In this document: piece after piece, positions 1-6,087 of the stretch
Layout of the letters: each line of letters starts with the position of its first letter
Position numbering within the stretch: the stretch's first letter is position 1
Assembly: GCA_011051075.1 (NCBI GenBank)
Contig: DREN01000085.1
Coordinates: 1 to 6,964, forward strand
Direction of reading: 5' to 3'
From: Deltaproteobacteria bacterium
GTDB taxonomy: Bacteria > Desulfobacterota > DSM-4660 > Desulfatiglandales > Desulfatiglandaceae
DNA length: 6,964 nt
Translations under genes and position numbers: made by a program
The notes under the pieces: generated by a model
The model's input: the letters and a program-made list of their open reading frames with translations, nothing else
What the model was told of the DNA's origin: nothing
Databases searched by the model: none

Positions 1-231
1 GGTTATGAGGGGCGCCGGGTACATTGACGGTTCCGGAGGGGTCCTGGATACTGAAGCTGTAAGAAAGAAGGGATCTTCCAGGGGGTGAACGTCGAACTCC
101 TGGCCTCCATGATAAAGGGGATGTTGCAGGACTGGTATCTTAAAAGGTGGGAGTACGAGGGGAGGAACGTGTCCACCGAGGAATATGCCGCCGCCCTTAT
201 GGGGCTTGTGGAGTCCCGTCTTCTGGCCTGA
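1..231 (+). pseudogene. TetR-family regulator, C-terminal end, frame broken upstream
   Basis: Only the C-terminal ligand-binding end of a TetR/AcrR-type repressor is visible. The frame open from 55 to the TGA at 229-231 reads KKEGIFQGVNVELLAS, then MLQDWYLKRWEYEGRN and STEEYAAALMGLVESRLLA. The helix with DWYLKRW followed by a T-E-E-Y-A segment is typical of the last helices of this family. Upstream the same frame is closed by TGA at 25-27 and TGA at 52-54. Frame 2 is open from 2 to the TGA at 86-88 and ends in AVRKKG, so a missing base near 60-72 would join the two frames. This may be a real frameshift, making a dead regulator, or a sequencing error; only about 55 bases of upstream sequence are available to judge. 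The stop lies 30 bases before the kinase gene, so this is probably the local regulator of the kinase/dehydrogenase operon. Family assignment is fairly sure; pseudogene status is not. Confidence 0.6.
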
Positions 232-246
232 GGAGCAGACGAAAAT

Positions 247-253
247 GGGGGAA
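247..253 (+). promoter_or_regulatory. Ribosome binding site that decides the kinase start
   Basis: A GGGGGAA purine run lies 8 bases before ATG 262 but only 2 bases before the in-frame GTG at 256. Normal spacing therefore favours ATG 262, which removes two residues from the longest reading frame. Confidence 0.5.
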
Positions 254-261
254 CGGTGACC

Positions 262-1326
262 ATGGATTTAGCAGACAGACCCTCAAGCATAAGAACGGGA
301 GAAGGTTTTGAAACCGGGATTTTAGAGGAATTTCTGAGGGAGAATATTGAAGGGCTTGAAGGGGCATTTACCGTTGAGCAGTTTCCCAGCGGGTTTTCCA
401 ACCTCACCTACATGATCCGGGTGGGCAGGAGGGAGCTTGTGCTCAGGATGCCCCCCCATGGCACAAAGGCCAGGACTGCCCACGACATGGGGAGGGAGTA
501 TAGAATCCTGCGTGCTCTCCACCCGGTCTTCCCCTACGCGCCAACCCCCTTTCTGTACACGGAAGATACCTCCATTATGGGCTCTCCCTTTTACGTGATG
601 GAGAGGATCCAGGGTATTATCCTGAGAAAAGACCTGCCAGGGGGTCTCAACATGGGCCCTGATAAGGTGCGCAGGCTCTGTGAAAACCTTGTTGACGTTC
701 ACCTTGAACTCCACTCCATCGACTACAGGGAAGTGGGCCTTGCAGATTTCGGCAGACCGGAAGGTTATGTGAAGAGGCAGGTGGAGGGATGGTCAAAGCG
801 TTACAGGGCAGCAAGGACCGGGGATGCCCCCGGTTTTGAGCGGGTTATGGAATGGCTCCATCACAGGATTCCGGAGGGACCTGCTCGCTCATCCGTGATT
901 CACAACGACTATAAGCTGGACAACGTGGTTCTTGATCCTGAGAACCCCTTGAAGATCATCGGGATTTTAGACTGGGAGATGGCCACCATCGGCGATCCTC
1001 TCATGGACCTGGGAAACTCACTTGCCTACTGGGTGGAAAGGGATGACCCGGAGGAGCTCCAGGCGATCAGGCTCATGCCCACCAACATACCGGGCGCCCT
1101 CACAAGGGAAGAGCTGGTGGACAGGTATGTGGAGAAATCGGGGATTTCCGTTGACAGCTTCGACTTTTACTACACCTTTGGACTGTTTCGGCTGGCCGTG
1201 ATCGCTCAGCAGATCTACTACCGGTACTATCACGGACAGACAAGCGACGAGAGGTTCAAGACCCTCATAGTTGCGGTGAATAATCTGGAAAAGCGGGCGA
1301 TGGGGGTGATTGAAGGATATTCCTGA
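262..1326 (+). CDS. Aminoglycoside-phosphotransferase-fold kinase, ACAD10/11 N-domain-like
   Basis: A soluble kinase of about 354 residues, probably cytoplasmic, of the APH/choline-kinase fold. Numbering from GTG 256 (subtract 2 for ATG 262), the ATP loop FPSGFSNLTY is at 43-52, LVLRMPP at 61-67 carries Arg64 where many kinases have Lys, and the hinge VMERIQG is at 114-120. The catalytic loop VIHNDYKLDNVVLD is at 214-227, with His216, Asp218 and Asn223 in the H-x-D-x4-N pattern. The metal-binding GILDWEMATIGDP is at 236-248, with Asp239. All catalytic residues are present, so it should be active. In mammals the same domain is fused to an acyl-CoA dehydrogenase in ACAD10/ACAD11 and phosphorylates 4-hydroxyacyl-CoA; Pseudomonas LvaA does the equivalent for 4-hydroxyvaleryl-CoA. 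Here an acyl-CoA dehydrogenase follows 89 bases downstream and a TetR tail precedes, so a hydroxyacyl-CoA kinase is the best inference. The substrate is not readable from the sequence. Antibiotic resistance is unlikely given this context. Confidence 0.9.
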   Translation: MDLADRPSSIRTGEGFETGILEEFLRENIEGLEGAFTVEQFPSGFSNLTYMIRVGRRELVLRMPPHGTKARTAHDMGREYRILRALHPVFPYAPTPFLYTEDTSIMGSPFYVMERIQGIILRKDLPGGLNMGPDKVRRLCENLVDVHLELHSIDYREVGLADFGRPEGYVKRQVEGWSKRYRAARTGDAPGFERVMEWLHHRIPEGPARSSVIHNDYKLDNVVLDPENPLKIIGILDWEMATIGDPLMDLGNSLAYWVERDDPEELQAIRLMPTNIPGALTREELVDRYVEKSGISVDSFDFYYTFGLFRLAVIAQQIYYRYYHGQTSDERFKTLIVAVNNLEKRAMGVIEGYS

Positions 1327-1401
1327 CAGTAGGGCGTTCACCGCCTTTATGCTGATAGAGTCCCCCCTAAAAGCAGAGGCAAAGGTCAAAATAGAGGGAT
1401 G

Positions 1402-1408
1402 AAGGAGG
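1402..1408 (+). promoter_or_regulatory. Strong ribosome binding site of the acyl-CoA dehydrogenase
   Basis: AAGGAGG stands 7 bases before ATG 1416, which fixes this start. The 89 bases between the kinase stop and this gene contain no other clear signal, so the two genes are probably co-transcribed. Confidence 0.75.
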
Positions 1409-1415
1409 CCACACC

Positions 1416-2681
1416 ATGTTGCAGGATCTACTTCTGACAGACGAGGAAAAGGGGATTAAAGAGGAGGTGAGGAAGTTTGTAAAAGGGGAGGTGCCTTCCG
1501 ATCTCCTTAAGAAAATGGACCGTGATGAAATAACCTACCCAAGGGAGTTTGTGGAGGCCCTGGGCAGGCGCAATCTCTTAGGTCTCAGGTTTCCCAGGGA
1601 GTACGGAGGCAGGGGTCTCAACTGGACCGGGGAGATCGCGGCCCTGGAGGAGATAGGTGTCCTTGGCATGGCCCTGGGCTGCGCCTTTTCCATGCCCTCC
1701 ATAGTTGGGGAGGCCCTCGACACCTTCGGCTCAGAGGACCTGAAGGAGAGGTTCCTGAGGCCAATGCTCAGGGGCGAGCTCGTCTCGGCCGAGGCCCTGA
1801 CCGAACCCAGGGGGGGGTCTGATTTTTTCGGGGCCACCACAATGGCGAAATTAGAGGGAGATCATTTTACGGTGAAGGGTCAGAAGCGCTTTGTGGTGGC
1901 CGCCAGCGGGGCTGATTTCTTTGTGGTCTACTGCAGGACCGACCCGGAGGGAAAACCCCACCAGCGCATAAGTCTTATCCTTATTGAGGCGGACCGGGAA
2001 GGGGTGGAGGCAAAGCATCTCTACAACCTCCTGGGTACAAGGGGGGGAGGCACGGGCAGGCTCATCTTCAGGGACGTGAAGGTCCCTGCCTCCAATCTAA
2101 TCGGAGAGCTCAATCAGGGGGCAGTGATCTTCAACTCCATGATGGTCCCGGAAAGACTGACCTCTGCGGGCGGGGCCCTGGGCCTTGCACGTGCCGCCCT
2201 TGAGGTGGCCACCCGTTACACCAACCGAAGGTACGCATTCGGCAGGAAGATCCGGGACTATCAGGCCGTGAGCTTCAAGGTGGCGGACAGCATTACCATG
2301 CTGGATGCGGCCCGGGCCATCACCCACGGGGCCGGGAGGGCGGTGGATGAGCGTCTTCCCTCTGCGCGACGTCTGGTAAGCGAGGCCAAGAAGTTCGCCA
2401 CCGACATGTGCTGGGAGGTGTGTAATCAGGCCATGAGGATGGTGGGCGGCATAGGCTATACAAACGTCTTTCCCATTGAAAAGATGGTGAGGGATGCCAG
2501 ACTCTCGCAGATATGGACCGGCACCAACGAGATCATGAGTCTCTTGATCCAGCACGAGTACTACAAGGAGCTGCTCAACGACCCCAACCCACCGCGCATG
2601 AGTGAAGAGGACGCTGAAGAGGCCCACCTGGAAGATGAAAAGGTGTACGAGGATGATGAGATGTGGACAAAGGGGTGGTAA
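1416..2681 (+). CDS. Acyl-CoA dehydrogenase, catalytic Glu in the IVD/LCAD position
   Basis: A flavoenzyme of 421 residues that introduces an alpha,beta double bond into an acyl-CoA, normally passing electrons to electron-transfer flavoprotein. The N-terminal helical domain covers about 1-120. The middle beta domain starts with the family signature ALTEPRGGSDF (127-137). The C-terminal helical domain holds RRYAFGRKI (271-279), contacting FAD, and the second signature AMRMVGGIGYT (339-349). The usual catalytic Glu of medium- and short-chain enzymes, just before G-T in the last helix, is Thr368 here (IWTGTNEI, 366-373). A Glu is present at 246 in VPERLTSA, the position used by isovaleryl-CoA and long-chain acyl-CoA dehydrogenases, so activity is expected. 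A very acidic tail (12 Asp/Glu in 397-415) extends beyond the usual end. It follows the kinase gene in the same direction with a strong ribosome binding site. The family is certain; the substrate is unknown, with branched or hydroxylated acyl-CoAs as reasonable guesses. Confidence 0.95.
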   Translation: MLQDLLLTDEEKGIKEEVRKFVKGEVPSDLLKKMDRDEITYPREFVEALGRRNLLGLRFPREYGGRGLNWTGEIAALEEIGVLGMALGCAFSMPSIVGEALDTFGSEDLKERFLRPMLRGELVSAEALTEPRGGSDFFGATTMAKLEGDHFTVKGQKRFVVAASGADFFVVYCRTDPEGKPHQRISLILIEADREGVEAKHLYNLLGTRGGGTGRLIFRDVKVPASNLIGELNQGAVIFNSMMVPERLTSAGGALGLARAALEVATRYTNRRYAFGRKIRDYQAVSFKVADSITMLDAARAITHGAGRAVDERLPSARRLVSEAKKFATDMCWEVCNQAMRMVGGIGYTNVFPIEKMVRDARLSQIWTGTNEIMSLLIQHEYYKELLNDPNPPRMSEEDAEEAHLEDEKVYEDDEMWTKGW

Positions 2682-2749
2682 CTGTCCCATTGAAGCTCTG
2701 ATGTCCGCTTTTCTGCACCCGTGGAGGAGATAACCCCGCGCTCAGGGTG

Positions 2750-3265
2750 TCATTCCCTATTCCCTTTACGGGGCTTCACCTTTCCCAGCATGATCCTCGC
2801 CAGGATGTAGAGCGGGATGAAGATAAACGAGGCCCCCACGTTGTGGCCGACCAACGGCAGGTCAACGGCGAGGGGGAACTGGATGGAGGAGAACCGGATC
2901 TGGAGCCATGCCAGGGCGCAGGGGACCGGCCACAGGGAGGCTGAGGCCATTGCCACCTGAAGGAAGAAGCTCTTGCCAAAGGCCTCGTTCGCCAGTCTGT
3001 TTATGGCCCTGTAGGCGGCCCTGTCACCGGCCTTCAGGGCGTTCATCGACTGGGTGTGGCGCTGGTCCACCTCTCCCACCGTCTCTTTTATGTACGATCG
3101 GTTTACCCTGAACACCAGGGCAATGGTGATCTTGCCCAGCAGGGCGGCCCATGCCGCCAGAACAGCGGTGCCTGTCCACCAGCCGATAACAGGATTTCCA
3201 GGCCAGCGGTAGGGGGCGATCAGGAAATAATCGATAGCCTCCACAAATCCTGAAACAAAATCCAT
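2750..3265 (-). CDS. Small three-helix membrane protein, DUF106/EMC3-like layout
   Basis: A 171-residue membrane protein that I do not recognise by name. From ATG 3265 it has a short N-terminal segment, a first membrane helix at about 24-52 (rich in W, A, L, I), a charged amphipathic stretch at about 54-98 including KETVGEVDQRH and AGDRAAYRAINRLANEAFGK, a second helix at about 99-125 (FFLQVAMASASLWPVP), a loop, a third helix at about 142-160, and a basic tail ending KVKPRKGNRE. Arg/Lys after helix 1 and at the C-terminus predict that the amphipathic region and tail are cytoplasmic. One helix, a cytoplasmic coiled segment and two more helices is the layout of DUF106/EMC3/TMCO1 proteins of the Oxa1/YidC superfamily; this is an inference from layout only. 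A TTG at 3328, 4 bases after the exporter stop, would add 21 residues but has no ribosome binding site and would turn the hairpin at 3286-3315 into coding sequence, so ATG 3265 is preferred although its own site is weak. It probably shares a transcript with the exporter. Confidence 0.75.
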   Translation of the reverse strand: MDFVSGFVEAIDYFLIAPYRWPGNPVIGWWTGTAVLAAWAALLGKITIALVFRVNRSYIKETVGEVDQRHTQSMNALKAGDRAAYRAINRLANEAFGKSFFLQVAMASASLWPVPCALAWLQIRFSSIQFPLAVDLPLVGHNVGASFIFIPLYILARIMLGKVKPRKGNRE

Positions 3266-3285
3266 CCTGGTAGGGCCTTTTGACG

Positions 3286-3315
3286 GGGCGTCCCGGGCCT
3301 GAACCAGGGACGCCC
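3286..3315 (-). other. Hairpin between exporter and small membrane protein genes
   Basis: Perfect 9-bp arms, GGGCGTCCC at 3286-3294 and GGGACGCCC at 3307-3315, enclose a 12-base loop. The stem is almost all G-C and a one-base bulge allows two more pairs outside. It sits in the 67-base gap between the exporter stop and ATG 3265 on the minus-strand transcript. No U-run follows in either direction, so it is not a standard terminator. An mRNA-stabilising or processing hairpin that lowers expression of the second gene relative to the exporter is a reasonable inference. Confidence 0.55.
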
Positions 3316-3332
3316 GTGGCAGTGTCAATGGA

Positions 3333-4595
3333 TCAGAAGGGCGGGACTATGCTGTAGCCCAAGAAACCCTTGGTGATATATCGGATGCCCACGTAGAAGG
3401 CCAGGACCACGAAGAGCCTCTTGAGCCAGATGTCGGGGATATATTTGGAGGTGCGCGGTCCGATCATGGAGCCTATAAAGATGCCCACCAGCTCGGCGCC
3501 GATAAAGCCCCACTGCACAGGCACCCCTTTTCCCACCATATAACTGAAAATGGAAACGATCATCCCCACCAGGACCACCAGGCCGCTGGTGCCTGCCACC
3601 AGGAACATGGGGAGGCCTGCAACCGAGGTCAAAAAAGGCACGTATAGGAACCCGCCGCCAACCCCCAGAAACGAGGCCAGGGCCGCGATAAAGATTCCGC
3701 CCAGCATGGGGATGTAGGCCTTGAATTTGAACTCAACCCCGAAAAAGGTGAAACGTATGGTTCCCACAAAGAAGGTCAGGACCCAGCCTATGAGGGCCAG
3801 GGCATAGGCCAGCCATTTGCCCCCCCCTGCCAGGTTGGCCCAGAGGGCGCTCGCCACAACGACTCCCAGGGCAATGAACATGAGTGTCCAGCTCCCCTCA
3901 AGGATCTTGACCCCTTGGGTTGTTTCCCCTCCCTTCTTGGCCTCCTTTTCAAAGGCGGCCGCAGCCTCTTTCGCCTTCTTCCTCTTGGCCTGCCCGGCCT
4001 TTGTGGTCTCCCGAAACAGGATAATACCGAGAACCAGTACTGCGATGCCGAAGTAACCGATATAGGCCTTGAGGCTGATCTTCCCTGCCGTGAGATCGGG
4101 GATGAGCCAGGAACCGCCAACACCCCCTATGGCAAGGCACATGCCCAGGGGGGCCACCAGCCTGCCCATGCGGTAGTAGTTGGTGCTTGAGATGAGGCCG
4201 CTGAGCCCCACAAGCCATTGGTTGGAGACCCGGATGGAGTCGGTAACGAGTCTGTTCATGGGATAGCCCTTGCCAAAGTCCTTGGCATAGTCGCCCAGCC
4301 CGAAGATGGTGATATGCCCCACCCCGGCCATGATGCCGCCGAAGGCCCCAACGGTGGAAAAGATCCATCCCACCCATATGGCCCACAGGAATCCGAGGAT
4401 ATAACTGACCTTTGGGGCCCCTGGTATGCCCAGGAAGCCTGGTTCGGCCTTTTTGTCTATCTTTCCATCGGTGATTCCCTGCTCAATGGCCTCTGAAAGC
4501 TTGTCCGCAGAGGAAGGGGTCGCCAGGAACAAGGGGGAAGCAAGGATGCCTACAACCACCATCAGACATACAAACCATTTCAGATTCCTTTTCAT
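3333..4595 (-). CDS. TauE/SafE-family membrane exporter with N-terminal signal sequence
   Basis: A polytopic inner-membrane protein of 420 residues in the TauE/SafE (sulfite/organosulfonate exporter) family. Residues 1-30 look like a Sec signal: basic MKRNLK, a hydrophobic core, then a small-residue end near ATPSSA before DK. A polar segment of about 30 residues follows. The two G-rich halves of the family are STVGAFGGIMAGVGHITIFG (80-99) and SFLGVGGGFLYVPFLTSVAG (308-327). Further helices lie near 125-140, 147-165, 177-194, 236-255, 260-280, 328-353, 362-380 and 391-408. Between the halves, 195-222 is a basic, Ala/Lys/Glu-rich cytoplasmic loop. The start is secure: GGAGG of the ribosome site (TCACCTCC at 4600-4607 on the plus strand) is 7 bases from ATG. 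Family members move sulfite, sulfoacetate or other small anions; in a sulfur-metabolising anaerobe a sulfur oxyanion is plausible, but the substrate cannot be read. It is the first gene of a minus-strand pair and diverges from ahbC. Confidence 0.88.
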   Translation of the reverse strand: MKRNLKWFVCLMVVVGILASPLFLATPSSADKLSEAIEQGITDGKIDKKAEPGFLGIPGAPKVSYILGFLWAIWVGWIFSTVGAFGGIMAGVGHITIFGLGDYAKDFGKGYPMNRLVTDSIRVSNQWLVGLSGLISSTNYYRMGRLVAPLGMCLAIGGVGGSWLIPDLTAGKISLKAYIGYFGIAVLVLGIILFRETTKAGQAKRKKAKEAAAAFEKEAKKGGETTQGVKILEGSWTLMFIALGVVVASALWANLAGGGKWLAYALALIGWVLTFFVGTIRFTFFGVEFKFKAYIPMLGGIFIAALASFLGVGGGFLYVPFLTSVAGLPMFLVAGTSGLVVLVGMIVSIFSYMVGKGVPVQWGFIGAELVGIFIGSMIGPRTSKYIPDIWLKRLFVVLAFYVGIRYITKGFLGYSIVPPF

Positions 4596-4656
4596 GCCGT
4601 CACCTCCGTATAAGTTTTGGGCCTCAAAGGTAATGGATGAAACCTACACCTGTCTT

Positions 4657-4684
4657 CCTGAAAAAGCAAGCTCTGATTTTCAGG
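4657..4684. repeat. Inverted repeat in the divergent intergenic region
   Basis: CCTGAAAA at 4657-4664 and TTTTCAGG at 4677-4684 are perfect 8-base arms around a 12-base centre. The centre-to-centre spacing of 20 bases is about two helical turns, as expected for a dimeric regulator binding site. It lies 62 bases upstream of the exporter start and just before the candidate ahbC promoter, so it could affect either gene. There is no G-C-rich stem followed by a T-run, so a terminator is unlikely. Confidence 0.4.
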
Positions 4685-4708
4685 GGGCATAATCGCGGGT
4701 TAAATATC

Positions 4709-4738
4709 TTGCGGTTTTGCCTGATAGTCTGATATCCT
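4709..4738 (+). promoter_or_regulatory. Weak candidate sigma-70 promoter for ahbC-hemB
   Basis: TTGCGG (4709-4714), an 18-base spacer and TATCCT (4733-4738) give a modest match to -35 and -10 boxes. It is the best plus-strand candidate in the intergenic region by eye and would start transcription at the beginning of the 7-base-period tract, making that tract part of the leader RNA. The match is weak and could be chance. Confidence 0.25.
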
Positions 4739-4746
4739 ACAGAGAC

Positions 4747-4872
4747 GCAAGGCGTAAGGGACAAGGCTCAAGGGCCTCAGTGAGCAACAAATAACGAATA
4801 GCTAATACCCAGTACCAAACACCCAATACCCTACATCAAGCGTCCAGTATCGAGTATCCAGTATCAAGATAA
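4747..4872 (+). repeat. Degenerate 7-base-period tract, about 18 units, before ahbC
   Basis: Cut every seven bases from 4747, the sequence reads gcaaggc, gtaaggg, acaaggc, tcaaggg, then two poor units, then aaataac, gaatagc, taatacc, cagtacc, aaacacc, caatacc, ctacatc, aagcgtc, cagtatc, gagtatc, cagtatc and aagataa. The phase is kept for 126 bases while the unit drifts from n-c-a-a-g-g-c through n-a-a-t-a-c-c to n-a-g-t-a-t-c. It is not coding and ends 3 bases before the GGGAG of the ahbC ribosome site. Degenerate heptamer tracts between genes occur in several bacterial groups; their function is mostly unknown. The rest of the 296-base gap (4596-4746) holds only the inverted repeat, the exporter ribosome site and the weak promoter. 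Confidence 0.75.
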
Positions 4873-4891
4873 TATGGGAGATATTGATTGA

Positions 4892-6070
4892 ATGATAGGA
4901 ATATCCAAACTCTACTGCGGCACTGTGGAGCCTTCTGACGCCCTTCGGTACGGCAGGAGATCAAGAGACCTTCCCTCACACCTTCTGCAGTTTTCCCTGG
5001 ACAAGAAGCCCGTGGTGGTCTGGAACGTCACCAGGGCCTGCAATCTCAAATGCGTCCACTGCTACGCCCGGGCCGTTGATCATGCGCGGGAAAAGGAGCT
5101 GGACCACGAACAGGGAATCAGCCTTATCGATGATCTGGCCGCCTACGGTTCGCCGGTGATCCTCTTTTCAGGAGGGGAACCGCTCATGCGGCCCGACCTG
5201 GTGGAGCTTGCAAAATACGCGGTCGCTAAGGGGATGCGCGCGGTCATCTCAACAAACGGGACCCTGATCAGCAGGGACAAGGCCCGGGACCTGAAACAGG
5301 TGGGGCTTTCCTACGTGGGTGTGAGCCTGGACGGAATGGAGGAGGTCAACGACCGGTTCCGGGGCAGGAAGGGGGCCTTTGAAGATGCCATGGCAGGGAT
5401 CAGGAACTGCCAGGAAGCGGGGCTCAAGGTGGGTCTGAGATTCACCATAAACCGCATGAACATGGCCGAGATACCGCGCATCTTCGATCTGTTGGAAGAA
5501 TACCAGATCCCGAGGGTCTGTTTCTACCACCTGGTCTATGCCGGGAGGGGCTCGGATCTGGTGGAGGAAGACCTGGATCACGGAGACACCCGGCGGGTGG
5601 TGGACCTGATCATGGACCGCACCAGGGACCTCCACGACCGTGGCCTGGCAAAGGAGGTCCTGACGGTTGACAACCATGCTGACGGGCCTTACGTGTACCT
5701 GAGGATGTTGAAAGAGGATGACGCGAGGGCGGAGGAGATCCTGACCCTCCTCAGGATGAACGAGGGGAACAGCTCGGGCCTTGGTATAGGGTGCGTGAGC
5801 TGGGACGGTGCAGTGCACGCGGACCAGTTCTGGCGCCATTACACCTTTGGGAACGTGCTTGAGAGGCCGTTCAGCGAGATATGGTCCGATACCTCGGACC
5901 CGCTCATGAAGAAACTGAAGGAGAAGAAAAAACATGTGAAGGGCAGGTGCGCCCGGTGCAGGTGGCTGGATATATGCGCGGGCAACTTCAGGGTAAGGGC
6001 CGAGGCCGTGACAGGAGATGTCTGGGCCCCTGACCCGGCCTGCTACCTTACCGATGAGGAGATCTCGTAA
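4892..6070 (+). CDS. ahbC: AhbC: radical SAM 12,18-didecarboxysiroheme deacetylase
   Basis: A cytoplasmic radical SAM enzyme of 392 residues in the alternative heme pathway. It removes two acetate side chains from 12,18-didecarboxysiroheme, leaving methyls and giving Fe-coproporphyrin III. The N-terminus MIGISKLYCGTVEPSDALRY and the following LPSHLLQFSLDKKPVVVWN (27-45) are characteristic of AhbC rather than the sister AhbD. The SAM cluster motif C-x3-C-x2-C is at Cys50, Cys54 and Cys57, followed by the GGEP motif (94-97) and STNGTLI (120-126). The C-terminal domain carries Cys301, then C-x2-C-x5-C at 353, 356 and 362, and Cys384, a SPASM/twitch-like set for a second Fe-S cluster. A GGGAG ribosome site at 4876-4880 lies 11 bases before ATG. 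hemB follows after 17 bases, so the two are surely co-transcribed. NirJ of heme d1 synthesis is the closest alternative; the heme-pathway neighbour and N-terminus favour AhbC. Confidence 0.88.
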   Translation: MIGISKLYCGTVEPSDALRYGRRSRDLPSHLLQFSLDKKPVVVWNVTRACNLKCVHCYARAVDHAREKELDHEQGISLIDDLAAYGSPVILFSGGEPLMRPDLVELAKYAVAKGMRAVISTNGTLISRDKARDLKQVGLSYVGVSLDGMEEVNDRFRGRKGAFEDAMAGIRNCQEAGLKVGLRFTINRMNMAEIPRIFDLLEEYQIPRVCFYHLVYAGRGSDLVEEDLDHGDTRRVVDLIMDRTRDLHDRGLAKEVLTVDNHADGPYVYLRMLKEDDARAEEILTLLRMNEGNSSGLGIGCVSWDGAVHADQFWRHYTFGNVLERPFSEIWSDTSDPLMKKLKEKKKHVKGRCARCRWLDICAGNFRVRAEAVTGDVWAPDPACYLTDEEIS

Positions 6071-6087
6071 ACAGGAGATAAGAGGAG

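Noticed and set aside
262..1326. Antibiotic-resistance aminoglycoside phosphotransferase
   Set aside because: The fold matches, but the sequence features and the adjacent acyl-CoA dehydrogenase point to the ACAD10/11-type metabolic kinases.
2097..2690. 197-codon open frame on the minus strand opposite the acyl-CoA dehydrogenase
   Set aside because: It is a shadow of a convincing gene. Its translation has no recognisable motif and is biased as expected from antisense of G-rich codons.
2682..2749. Bidirectional terminator in the convergent gap
   Set aside because: Only short arms such as CACCC/GGGTG are present, far apart and without T-runs.
3266..3328. Longer start (TTG at 3328) for the small membrane protein
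   Set aside because: No ribosome site precedes it, the added 21 residues are polar and featureless, and they would cover the intercistronic hairpin.
4747..4872. CRISPR array
   Set aside because: Units are 7 bases with no spacers and no constant repeat of 24-40 bases.
5249..5935. 228-codon open frame on the minus strand opposite ahbC
   Set aside because: The opposite strand encodes a full radical SAM protein with every key cysteine; the antisense product is His/Pro/Val-rich without family features.
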